In this document: positions 55,382 through 62,273 of the stretch, in pieces
Layout of the letters: every line of letters begins with the position of its first letter
How positions within the stretch are numbered: position 1 is the stretch's first letter
From: Xanthobacteraceae bacterium
GTDB taxonomy: Bacteria; Pseudomonadota; Alphaproteobacteria; Rhizobiales; Xanthobacteraceae
Reading direction: 5' to 3'
Length of the DNA: 64,000 nt
NCBI GenBank assembly: GCA_019752575.1
Contig: JAIELW010000011.1
Coordinates: 1-64,000 of the forward strand
The notes under the pieces: model-generated
The model's database searches: none
What the model was told of the DNA's origin: nothing
Seen by the model: only the letters and a program-made list of their open reading frames with translations
Program-made: the position numbers and the translations under genes

Positions 55382-55397
55382 GTGAAGGGCTTTTACA
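55381..55397. promoter_or_regulatory. Operator-like sequence at the TetR start
   Basis: TGTGAAGGGCTTTTACA keeps the outer half-sites (TGT.AA / TTTACA) of the palindrome at 54666-54682. It covers the ribosome-site region of the regulator gene, fitting autorepression. Confidence 0.55.
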
Positions 55398-55427
55398 TTG
55401 ATCCGCAGGGTACGTCGAGCCGCAGCT

Positions 55428-56057
55428 CTAGCGCCACGCAAACAGCGGCTGCTCGAACTCGGAGACGCGCGCGACACGCCCCGCGAGCAGTTCGCAGAAC
55501 TGATACATGATCGCGGCGGTCGGCGCATGCAGGTGACTGCCCATCAGGCGAATTCGGATTACAGGCCGTGGACTTTCCTTGATCGAAACGAAGCTCACGC
55601 TTTCCTTCGTGACAAACCCGTCGAGCGGAAGCCGGTAGACAACGGCGACTTCTTCCTCGTTCAGCCGCAACGGCTGGCTGCGCTCCGCCCAAACCACGAG
55701 CGGCGTGATGCGATAGCCCGAGCGCGTGACAAAGTCGTCGAGCGTGCCGAGCACCTCGCTCTCCGGAACTGAGAGCCCGATTTCTTCCTCGATCTCGCGC
55801 AGCGCCGCCTGCGCAGCCGTCTCGCCTTCGTCGCAGCGACCGCCGGGAAGTGCCCATTGTCCTGCGTGATTGCGCATGTTCGAAGGCCGTTCGGTGAGGA
55901 TGAAAGCAGCGCGGCCCGATCCGTCGTCCGCCGCGACCAGCGTGACCGCGACCGCCGCCTGTTTCAGTTTGCTTTGGAGTGCGATTTCCTCGCGCTGAAA
56001 TGAGGCACAGCGTTCGGCGACCAGCGCCTTGAAACCGGCATTAAAGAGATAGGACAC
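55428..56057 (-). CDS. Nudix hydrolase (CoA pyrophosphatase-like)
   Basis: This 209-residue Nudix enzyme has the full Nudix box GGRCDEGETAAQAALREI plus EEEIGL. It is preceded by the UPF0035-like segment TERPSNMRNHAGQWALPGG, characteristic of the NudL/CoA-diphosphatase group. It likely cleaves CoA or related nucleotide pyrophosphates. The length agrees with NudL. It is a single gene with a short gap to the TetR gene. Confidence 0.88.
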   Translation of the reverse strand: MSYLFNAGFKALVAERCASFQREEIALQSKLKQAAVAVTLVAADDGSGRAAFILTERPSNMRNHAGQWALPGGRCDEGETAAQAALREIEEEIGLSVPESEVLGTLDDFVTRSGYRITPLVVWAERSQPLRLNEEEVAVVYRLPLDGFVTKESVSFVSIKESPRPVIRIRLMGSHLHAPTAAIMYQFCELLAGRVARVSEFEQPLFAWR

Positions 56058-56166
56058 GAGGAAGGGCCTTGCGCGCTCTGGAGGAACTTCGATCCACTCA
56101 AAGCGTTTTTCAAAGTTGAGGGCAACTGCAGGGGTGCAGCGGCCTGCCTTCTAAGGAGAGATCACT

Positions 56167-56376
56167 ATGCGCATCGCAATCGTAGCCATGGCCTTGGCGG
56201 CTTCCACCAGCCTCGCCAGCGCCGACTTCTATGTCGTCCAGAACGTGCAGACGGGGAGATGCTCGATCGAGCCGGAACTGCCCTCCTCATCCGACACGAA
56301 AGTCCTCCTGAACAATAAATTCATGGAGCGCGCGGACGCCGAAGCCGCGCTGAAAGCTGTCCCTGCCTGCAACTAG
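56167..56376 (+). CDS. Small exported protein of unknown function
   Basis: This 69-residue protein has a signal peptide (MRIAIVAMALAASTSLASA) and a mature part DFYVVQNVQTGRCSIEPELP ending AVPAC, with two cysteines able to pair. AAGGAGAGATC precedes the ATG, a strong ribosome site. Similar short proteins are common in Bradyrhizobium-like genomes. Its last four bases overlap the convergent DUF3551 gene. Confidence 0.72.
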   Translation: MRIAIVAMALAASTSLASADFYVVQNVQTGRCSIEPELPSSSDTKVLLNNKFMERADAEAALKAVPACN

Positions 56377-56603
56377 TTGCGGCGGAAGCGCGCGTCGTAG
56401 CGCGGATTGAGGTAGCAGCTCTCTTGAGCGACCCGCGACGCCATGCACTGCTCATAAGTGTAGGCCGAGCAAATCTGTACCGTCGAGCGGTCGAGCGGCT
56501 GGTCGCGGCACCACAGATCTGGAGCCGCACGTTTCTGCTGCGCGTTCGCAGCAACCGGGATGGCCAACGCAAGCACCACGCCAGCAAGAAGTAGCTTCTT
56601 CAT
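56373..56603 (-). CDS. DUF3551 small exported protein (copy 1)
   Basis: This 76-residue protein has a signal peptide (MKKLLLAGVVLALAIPVAANA) and the DUF3551 pattern in the mature part: PDLWCRDQPLD, VQICSAYTYEQCMASRVAQESCYLNPRY. Four conserved cysteines suggest two disulfides. AGGAG precedes the ATG. It is the second of a tandem pair. The function is unknown. Confidence 0.85.
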   Translation of the reverse strand: MKKLLLAGVVLALAIPVAANAQQKRAAPDLWCRDQPLDRSTVQICSAYTYEQCMASRVAQESCYLNPRYDARFRRN

Positions 56604-56613
56604 TTCACGGCTC

Positions 56614-56883
56614 CTAGTAATGGGGGTTGCGTCTGCGCCAGTCGGCAAAGCGCGGATCGTAGAGCGGGTTGAGGTAGCAGTTCTCGATATGACTCGAGCG
56701 CGACGCCATGCACTGTTGATAGGTGTAAGTGCGGCAAATCATGACGGAACCGCCGAACCCGGTCTGCACGTCTCTGCACCAGGAATCGTAGGGCGCCGCT
56801 TGCGGCGCCCGGTTCTGCGCCCCGGCGGTCGCAATCGAGAACGCGCTGCAGAGCAACGCCGCGATCAAAATTCTTGCTTTCAT
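56614..56883 (-). CDS. DUF3551 small exported protein (copy 2)
   Basis: This 89-residue paralogue of its neighbour has a signal peptide (MKARILIAALLCSAFSIATAGA), then SWCRDVQTGFGG, VMICRTYTYQQCMASRSSHIENCYLNPLYDPRF. The cysteine pattern equals copy 1. The open frame starts at 56952, but the ATG at 56883 follows AGGAGG. The two genes lie ten bases apart and derive from a tandem duplication. Confidence 0.85.
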   Translation of the reverse strand: MKARILIAALLCSAFSIATAGAQNRAPQAAPYDSWCRDVQTGFGGSVMICRTYTYQQCMASRSSHIENCYLNPLYDPRFADWRRRNPHY

Positions 56884-57063
56884 GGATGCCTCCTGAGGCG
56901 GCAATAAGCGAAGTATCGTTCGAGCGGCGATTCTAGGCCCCTCACGGAGCAAAGGTCACCTCAAGACTTTGCTACCCAGACAACCGCTGAAAGTGACACT
57001 GGTTTCCCGCCGTGTTCCAATTATGCCGGAACGCAACCCATTGCTGAGGAATAGGAAGCGGCT

Positions 57064-57672
57064 GTGAAAACAATCTCGTCTATTGGCCTGCTGCTCGCGG
57101 CTGCGTTCGCACTCGCACAAACGAATGCGGCGCTCGCCTGTGCGTGCTGCACGAATCCGGGCCAGCGCTATGTCGAAAACACCAGGCTCGATACGTACCG
57201 CCGCGACGTTATCAACGAGGTCCGCTTTGCGAAGGAAGCGAACCTTTTCACCGATGAGCGCGATCTCGCGGAGATCAAAGGCGTCGCAAATCCGTCCTCG
57301 AAGCCTTACGTCTTGACCGTTACGCAACTGAAAGATCGTCTCACCTTTCAGGTTCGCGACCACAAACGCAATGAAGGCTCGCTGACACTCGCTATTCCTG
57401 ACGCGATCTCCATTTTCGAAGTCGATACGCGCGACTCCGAATTCAGGGATCAGGGTCTGGGCCCCGTGCTTTACAAAGAGTGGCGGCTGACCGCGCCCTT
57501 CGCGGGTGCCGGAATTTTCAAGGCCGGCAACGGCGGCTATCAACGCATTACGCTGATCTTGCAGGGGCGCGGCCGAGGCTGCACGGACGCAGCCCACTTC
57601 TCGCATTGGACGGTTTCCGTTCACGGGCCGCTCGGAAATTACCTGTTTTACGGCCAGCTCGAAAAACCGTAG
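57064..57672 (+). CDS. Exported protein with an N-terminal Cys cluster
   Basis: This 202-residue protein has a GTG start, a signal peptide (MKTISSIGLLLAAAFALAQTNAALA) and a CACC cluster directly after it (ACACCTNPG), which could bind metal or form disulfides. The rest is strand-rich, with one more Cys in RGRGCTDAAHFSHWTVSVHG. No enzyme motif is recognised. GGAAGCGGCT precedes the start. It stands alone before the MutT-type gene. Confidence 0.7.
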   Translation: MKTISSIGLLLAAAFALAQTNAALACACCTNPGQRYVENTRLDTYRRDVINEVRFAKEANLFTDERDLAEIKGVANPSSKPYVLTVTQLKDRLTFQVRDHKRNEGSLTLAIPDAISIFEVDTRDSEFRDQGLGPVLYKEWRLTAPFAGAGIFKAGNGGYQRITLILQGRGRGCTDAAHFSHWTVSVHGPLGNYLFYGQLEKP

Positions 57673-57727
57673 CGCACAGCCTGTCACAAATCCGTAATGG
57701 TCCTCTTGCAGGAACGGCGACAGGCAG

Positions 57728-58258
57728 ATGACGGCAGCAGACAAGAAACCGGCAAAGCATGCACCCGTCGTCGCGGCGGGCGGCATCGTCTTACGCGGCC
57801 GCAGGAAGCCGCTGATCGCGGTCGTCCAATTGCGTCACCAGAAAACCTGGGTGCTGCCGAAAGGAAAACTGCACAGGAACGAAACCGTGCTCGCCGCCGC
57901 GAAACGCGAAGCGATCGAAGAAACCGGCCGCGACGTTTCGGTCTACGAGTATCTAGGCCAGATCGCTTACGAGAGCGGCGGGCTGCCGAAGGTCGCGAAA
58001 TTCTGGCGCATGGAAGCGCGCGGCAAGCCGGGCAAGCTCATGCGCGACGTGCAGAGCGTGCAGTGGCTGCCGCTGAGCAAAGCGATCGCGAAGCTTTCGC
58101 GTCCGCGCGAGCGCAAGTTTCTGCAGCGCGTGGGGCCGAGGGCGCTTGCGGCCACTATGCGCGGCGAAGAACGAGTCTCAAAGATGAAGCGGCTATTCGC
58201 TTGGGTCCGCCCCGGCATGAAACGCTTGCGTTTCTGGCGAAATTTACTCTCGCTTTGA
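57728..58258 (+). CDS. Nudix hydrolase (MutT/DIPP-like)
   Basis: This 176-residue Nudix protein begins with the domain (GGIVLRGRRKPLIAVVQLRHQKTWVLPKG) and has the box GKLHRNETVLAAAKREAIEE plus TG. The short-strand layout and KTWVLPKGK wording resemble the diphosphoinositol polyphosphate/Ap4A branch. A basic C-terminal tail (MKRLFAWVRPGMKRLRFWR) is unusual and may bind nucleic acid or membranes. The substrate is unknown. Confidence 0.87.
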   Translation: MTAADKKPAKHAPVVAAGGIVLRGRRKPLIAVVQLRHQKTWVLPKGKLHRNETVLAAAKREAIEETGRDVSVYEYLGQIAYESGGLPKVAKFWRMEARGKPGKLMRDVQSVQWLPLSKAIAKLSRPRERKFLQRVGPRALAATMRGEERVSKMKRLFAWVRPGMKRLRFWRNLLSL

Positions 58259-58481
58259 ATGAGTGGAGACTGGGCGAGGAGCAACGCCCGGCGGGTTCCT
58301 GATTGGCGGCGGTGTCTGGCTTGCACTGACAAGAGCGCGTTGACCGCCTGCGACCTCTCCTGTGAGGCAAAAGCAGTACTTTCGGTGTACGAGGCGGCAG
58401 CCGTTGCATCGCGCCGCGTCTGCCATCATCATTGGCGGCAATAACGAAAACAGCCGGAAAACAGGGATTTCCAGAATCGTC

Positions 58482-59684
58482 ATGCGCGTATTGGCTATTG
58501 CCGCCGTCGCTGCCGCCGCCGTCGCTGCCGCCGCCTCGCTTGTGGCGCCCGCGAAGGCCGCGACCATCACGGACTACAAGGTGGCAGGCTGGAACATGGC
58601 CGCCTTCACCGACGACCGGACCGGCCGCTTCACGCATTGCACGGCGTCGGCGCGTTACAAGAACGGGTTCCTGCTTCTGTTCTCGGTCAACCAAGCCTTC
58701 CTGTGGTCGATCGGCTTCTCCAACCCGGACTGGAACCTGCGGCAGGGGCGCGATTCCAATGTCTCGTTCACGATCGATGGCGGGCGCGTACACAACGTTC
58801 GCGGTACCGCGGCGAATACGAGGCTGATCCGCGCTTCGCTTCCCGACAACGTCGAATTGTTCAACCAGTTCCGCAACGGCCTCCGCCTCGTCGTCAACAT
58901 CGACGACAACGCCCCGGTGACGTTCAATCTCACCGATACCAATCAGATGCTGACGGAAATTCTGCGTTGCGCGCAGAAGTACAATGGATATGCCGACCGA
59001 ACCGGCAACAATCCCCGCGCATCCGACCGCGACATCGCGCCGCGCGACGACAACCGGCAGCAGCAGACCAATCGCAACAACTCAGGCTCCGGTTCGAGCG
59101 GCAGCTTCCGCGAAAACTACGACGACAATCGCTTGGCGAGGATGCCCGACCGCGAAGACGACCGCCGCCAACCCGAGCGCCAGCCGAACCAGACGCCGAA
59201 CACGCCCTCACTCGGCCCGACGCCGGAGTCGCGCAAGGAAGCGACCGACATTGCGACCGATATCCTGCGACGTGCGAACTTCACGTTCGAATTCCAGAAG
59301 CCGGAGCAACTCACCGGCGACCTGCGCGACAAGTATGACGCGGTATGGCGCGCCGACGGCGTGCTCGGCACGCTGCGCATTCTGGCCGGATCGCGCGCAA
59401 TCAGCGTTGACGGAATCCGCGGCCAGTTGATCGCGAACGACGCGAATAGCTGCAAGGGCAAGTTCGCCTCGGGGGCGCTGCCCACGACGAGCGGTTCGCA
59501 GGCGCAGACGATTTTCACCTCGTGCGAAGCGCAGAATAACTGGTCGGTCTATTACATCGCGGTGCCGCGCCGTCAGGGCGGCATCTATCTGCTCGGTCTT
59601 GCCGGCACCGGCGAGGCCGCGGTGCGCCTGCAAAATGTCGCGAACGCCTATCGCACGGTTGCGCTCGAAGTGCTCGAGAAGTGA
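58482..59684 (+). CDS. Large exported protein of unknown function with Asn/Arg-rich linker
   Basis: This 400-residue protein has an Ala-rich signal peptide (about residues 1-27). A first domain (about 28-165) begins ITDYKVAGWNMAAFTDDRTGRFTHC. A polar Asn/Gln/Arg/Pro-rich linker (about 170-255) and a second domain (about 260-400, ending NAYRTVALEVLEK) follow. The two-domain layout with a disordered linker suggests a periplasmic binding protein; no family was recognised. The next gene (RidA) starts at a GTG overlapping its stop by four bases. Confidence 0.75.
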   Translation: MRVLAIAAVAAAAVAAAASLVAPAKAATITDYKVAGWNMAAFTDDRTGRFTHCTASARYKNGFLLLFSVNQAFLWSIGFSNPDWNLRQGRDSNVSFTIDGGRVHNVRGTAANTRLIRASLPDNVELFNQFRNGLRLVVNIDDNAPVTFNLTDTNQMLTEILRCAQKYNGYADRTGNNPRASDRDIAPRDDNRQQQTNRNNSGSGSSGSFRENYDDNRLARMPDREDDRRQPERQPNQTPNTPSLGPTPESRKEATDIATDILRRANFTFEFQKPEQLTGDLRDKYDAVWRADGVLGTLRILAGSRAISVDGIRGQLIANDANSCKGKFASGALPTTSGSQAQTIFTSCEAQNNWSVYYIAVPRRQGGIYLLGLAGTGEAAVRLQNVANAYRTVALEVLEK

Positions 59685-60082
59685 GCGGCAAGAATTTCCC
59701 CGAGCGTATAAAACCCGGCGGCCACATGCCGCCGGGCTTGCCGTTCTCCGAAGGCATGTCCGCTGGAAATCTGGTTTTCCTTTCGGGTCAACTCGGCACC
59801 CTTCCCGGCAAACTTGAGTTGAACAACAAGACAGCCGAAGACGAATTCCGTCAGGTGATGGACAACGTCTTCACGACGCTGAAGGCGAACGGCATGAGCG
59901 CGAAAAATGTCGTCAAATGTCTCGTGATGCTCGCCGACATGAAAGACTGGCCGGCGTTCAACAAGATCTATCTCGAATATTTCGACGAGCCTTATCCGGC
60001 GCGTTCGGCCTTCGGCGCGAGCGGGCTTGCATTGAACGCGCGCGTCGAACTGGAAGTAATCGCAATGCGGAGCGAAGCATGA
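59681..60082 (+). CDS. RidA-family protein (enamine/imine deaminase-like)
   Basis: This 133-residue protein of the RidA/YjgF/UK114 family probably removes reactive 2-aminoacrylate-type imines. It shows GNLVFLSGQLGT, the region VVKCLVMLADMKDWPAFNKIYLEYF, and the signature RSAFGASGLALNARVELEVIA with the Arg needed for activity. It starts at GTG overlapping the preceding stop and is coupled to the small membrane protein gene after it. Because of these overlaps it probably shares one transcript with the large exported protein. Confidence 0.9.
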   Translation: MSGKNFPERIKPGGHMPPGLPFSEGMSAGNLVFLSGQLGTLPGKLELNNKTAEDEFRQVMDNVFTTLKANGMSAKNVVKCLVMLADMKDWPAFNKIYLEYFDEPYPARSAFGASGLALNARVELEVIAMRSEA

Positions 60083-60240
60083 AACTTGTCTTGATGTATG
60101 CCGTGGTCGGGGTGCTCTGCCTGCTTGCCGCCTATCTCTCGGGGCGTGCGAGCGGCGCGTTCTTCTTCTACGTGCTCGGCGGCGCGGGTTTTTTGCTCGC
60201 AGCCGCGGGCCAGTACTTCAAAACCACGCAGGGTAAATAA
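60079..60240 (+). CDS. Very small two-helix membrane protein
   Basis: This 53-residue protein has two hydrophobic helices (LVLMYAVVGVLCLLAAYL and GAFFFYVLGGAGFLLAAAGQY) and a basic tail. It begins at an ATG overlapping the RidA stop by four bases (ATGA). Translational coupling and a clean hydrophobic profile support it as real. Its role is unknown. A palindromic repeat starts immediately after its stop codon. Confidence 0.65.
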   Translation: MKLVLMYAVVGVLCLLAAYLSGRASGAFFFYVLGGAGFLLAAAGQYFKTTQGK

Positions 60241-60300
60241 CCTCTCCCCGCTTGCGGGGAGAGGTCGGATCGCGTCAGCGATCCGGGTGAGGGGCTGATT
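60241..60300. repeat. Family C repeat left of the DUF559 gene
   Basis: The hairpin CCTCTCCCCG-CTTG-CGGGGAGAGG is followed by GGATCGCGTCAGCGATCC and GGTGAGGGGC. The DUF559 reading frame ends inside it, at 60275-60277. Confidence 0.85.
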
Positions 60301-60634
60301 CGACGAGAAGCGCTTGCAGCTTTTCAAGCACGCCTTCGATATTCCGCTCGACTTCGTGATTCCAAAATCGAACCACGCCGTATCCGTTCTTGGATAGCCA
60401 CTGGGTACGCTTGATGTCTTCTTTACTCTCCGAATGCTGACCGCCATCCACTTCAATTATTAACTTTCGTTCTCGACAAACGAAGTCGACGAAGAACTGG
60501 CCTATTACGTCCTGTCTGACGAACCTGAATCCATCGAGTTGCCGGTTTCTGAGACGATGCCAGAGCTTCTTTTCCGCGCTTGTCGCTTCCCTGCGAAGGT
60601 TGCGTGCACGCTCTGTTTTCGCTTTTCGAGCCGA
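60275..60634 (-). pseudogene. DUF559 (Vsr-like PD-(D/E)XK) nuclease gene without a clear start codon
   Basis: The 119-codon open frame encodes almost all of a DUF559 domain: LRREATSAEKKLWHRLRNRQ, DGFRFVRQDVIGQFFVDFVC, the catalytic-type KLIIEVDGGQH, and VVRFWNHEVERNIEGVLEKL. The conserved Asp and Glu are present. No ATG, GTG or TTG occurs in frame before the domain; a TGA lies at 60635-60637, directly after an ATG. So the 5' end is damaged or starts unusually. Its C-terminus (SAPHPDR and the stop) is supplied by the repeat at 60241-60300, and another inverted copy lies just beyond its 5' end. Confidence 0.72.
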
Positions 60635-60639
60635 TCACA

Positions 60640-60682
60640 TCCGCCCCTCACCCAACCCTCTCCCCGTAAACGGGGAGAGGGC
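60640..60682. repeat. Family C repeat right of the DUF559 gene
   Basis: CGCCCCTCACCCAACCCTC, then the hairpin CTCTCCCCG-TAAA-CGGGGAGAG. Inverted relative to 60241-60300. Confidence 0.85.
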
Positions 60683-60717
60683 TTGCCCTTTAACCGCCAC
60701 GCTGAAGCGCCTATATT

Positions 60718-61056
60718 CGGGGTGCCGGAGCAATCCGGCTATGGCGATAAACGCTCGTTGTAATAAACCATTCGGACCCGGGGGCGGTACCCGGCGCCTC
60801 CACCAAAGCCCGGCAACCGGAACGAGATTTCCGGGCTTCGGCGGGGGCGAAACAGGATCGACGAGGGTGTAAAGAGCGCGGCTTTCGCTCGGCATGGTTC
60901 CGCCGTTATCGGGCCTCTTATAGTTGCGAATGACAACTATGCTCCGGTTGCTCAGGCCGCGTAAGCGGTTTGATCTTCTGGGAATTAAGCCCTGAGGGTT
61001 AGCACTTTCAGGCGGGGTTCGGAGGCACCTGGCAACAGAAGCCTCCACTCATTTTT
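60718..61056 (+). ncRNA. ssrA: Circularly permuted two-piece tmRNA (ssrA)
   Basis: Stalled-ribosome rescue RNA. The mature 3' piece comes first: the T arm (CCGGG, loop GGCGGTA, CCCGG at 60778-60794), acceptor strand CGCCTCC, discriminator A and CCA at 60803-60805. A processed spacer follows, then the 5' piece starting GGGGGCG (60843-60849), which pairs with CGCCTCC. The tag frame at 60926-60964 reads ANDNYAPVAQAA and a stop, the alphaproteobacterial type ending in AA for ClpXP. GGAGGC/GCCTCC with a T-run ends the gene at about 61056. The precursor's 5' end is approximate; TATATT at 60712 is a possible -10 box. Permutation is the known alphaproteobacterial form. Confidence 0.95.
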
Positions 61057-61099
61057 TAGTCTGCTGGCGCACGCACCCGGAATCGGGTTCACTACACCG

Positions 61100-61666
61100 A
61101 TGGCCGATTTAATCCGTTACGACCTTCTCGCGCAGGACGCGCTCCGCGGCGTTGTGCGCAAAGTGCTGGTCGATGTCGCCAAAGACGGCCTGCCGGGCGA
61201 GCATCACTTCTTCATCGCCTTCGATACGCGCGCGCAGGGACTGCGCATCTCCGATCGTCTGCGCACGCAGTTTCCCGAAGAAATGACCATCGTGTTGCAA
61301 CACCAGTTCTGGGATTTGAAAGTCGGCGATCATGCCTTCGAAGTCGGCGTATCATTCAACGGCACGCCCGAGCGCCTGCTCATTCCTTTCGCCGCGGTGA
61401 AGGGCTTCTTCGACCCGTCCGTGCAGTTCGGTTTGCAGTTCGAGGTGATCTCGAACGAGAACGCCGAAGGCCAGACCGGCGAACTGAAAGTCGCGAATAA
61501 CGATAAGACCGGCGAAAAGCCGCCGGTCGCAACGCCGACAAAGGGTGCCGCCTCCGAGCCGGAAGTAGCGAAACCCGCGCGCGAGAAGGCGGAAGAAAAG
61601 CCCGCTGACGCGAAGACCGATGCCGGCGCCGAAATCGTCAGCCTCGACAAGTTTCGCAAGAAGTGA
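61100..61666 (+). CDS. sspB: ClpXP adaptor SspB (alpha type)
   Basis: This 188-residue adaptor binds ssrA-tagged proteins and hands them to ClpXP. It has the substrate-binding fold (about 1-125: LIRYDLLAQDALRGVVRKVLVDV, FFIAFDTRAQGLRISDRL, LLIPFAAVKGFFDPS), a Lys/Glu/Ala/Pro-rich flexible linker, and the ClpX-binding tail (EIVSLDKFRKK). Its gene directly follows ssrA, which encodes the tag it recognises. The stop overlaps the GTG of folA. Confidence 0.94.
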   Translation: MADLIRYDLLAQDALRGVVRKVLVDVAKDGLPGEHHFFIAFDTRAQGLRISDRLRTQFPEEMTIVLQHQFWDLKVGDHAFEVGVSFNGTPERLLIPFAAVKGFFDPSVQFGLQFEVISNENAEGQTGELKVANNDKTGEKPPVATPTKGAASEPEVAKPAREKAEEKPADAKTDAGAEIVSLDKFRKK

Positions 61667-62178
61667 ATTTGCTCAAGCTCGTTCTCGTCGTCGCCGTCGC
61701 GGAGAACGGCGTGATCGGCCGCCAGGGCGGGATGCCGTGGCGCATTCCCGGCGATCTCAAGCATTTTAAATCGGTCACCATGGGCAAGCCCGTCGTCATG
61801 GGCCGCAAGACCTACGAATCGATCGGCAAGCCGCTTCCCGGCCGCACCAATATCGTGCTCACGCGCGACAAAAGCTGGCGCGCGGACGGCGTGCTCGCCG
61901 GCCATTCGCTCGACGAAATTCTGAAACTCGCGAACGAAGACGCGAAGAAGGGCGGCGCGAAAGAGATCGCGATCATCGGCGGCAGCACGCTGTTCGAGGA
62001 AACACTGCCGCTGGCCGCAAAGATCGAATTGACCGAAGTGCACGCCAAGCCGGAAGGCGACGTTTTCTTTCCGGAGTACGACCGCACGGCATTTAAGGAA
62101 ACGCGGCGCGAAGGACCGATGCAGGGCGAGAAGGACCAGTATCCCTATTCGATCGTGACTCTCGAACGAATAAGGTAA
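61663..62178 (+). CDS. folA: Dihydrofolate reductase FolA
   Basis: This 171-residue enzyme reduces dihydrofolate to tetrahydrofolate with NADPH. Visible signs are VVAVAENGVIGRQGGMPWRIPGDLKHFK (active-site loop, with Asp in PGDLK), VMGRKTYESIGKPLPGRTN, and IIGGSTLFEETLPLA. The length is typical. It starts at GTG overlapping the sspB stop, so the two are coupled. It works with ThyA (42469-43263) in the dTMP cycle. A family A repeat follows three bases after the stop. Confidence 0.95.
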   Translation: MNLLKLVLVVAVAENGVIGRQGGMPWRIPGDLKHFKSVTMGKPVVMGRKTYESIGKPLPGRTNIVLTRDKSWRADGVLAGHSLDEILKLANEDAKKGGAKEIAIIGGSTLFEETLPLAAKIELTEVHAKPEGDVFFPEYDRTAFKETRREGPMQGEKDQYPYSIVTLERIR

Positions 62179-62180
62179 GC

Positions 62181-62270
62181 GTCGTGGCCGGGCTTGTCCC
62201 GGCCATCCACGCCTTAATTCGTTTCAAAGCCGCAAGAACGTGGATGCCCGGCACAAGGCCGGGCATGACG
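62181..62270. repeat. REPIN-like doublet (family A) after folA
   Basis: The left unit GTGGCCGGG-CTTGT-CCCGGCCATCCACG and right unit CGTGGATGCCCGGC-ACAAG-GCCGGGCATGACG are inverted. The sequence is nearly the same as the copy at 10631-10720. It ends four bases before the stop of the AsmA-like gene. Confidence 0.88.
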
Positions 62271-62273
62271 ATG

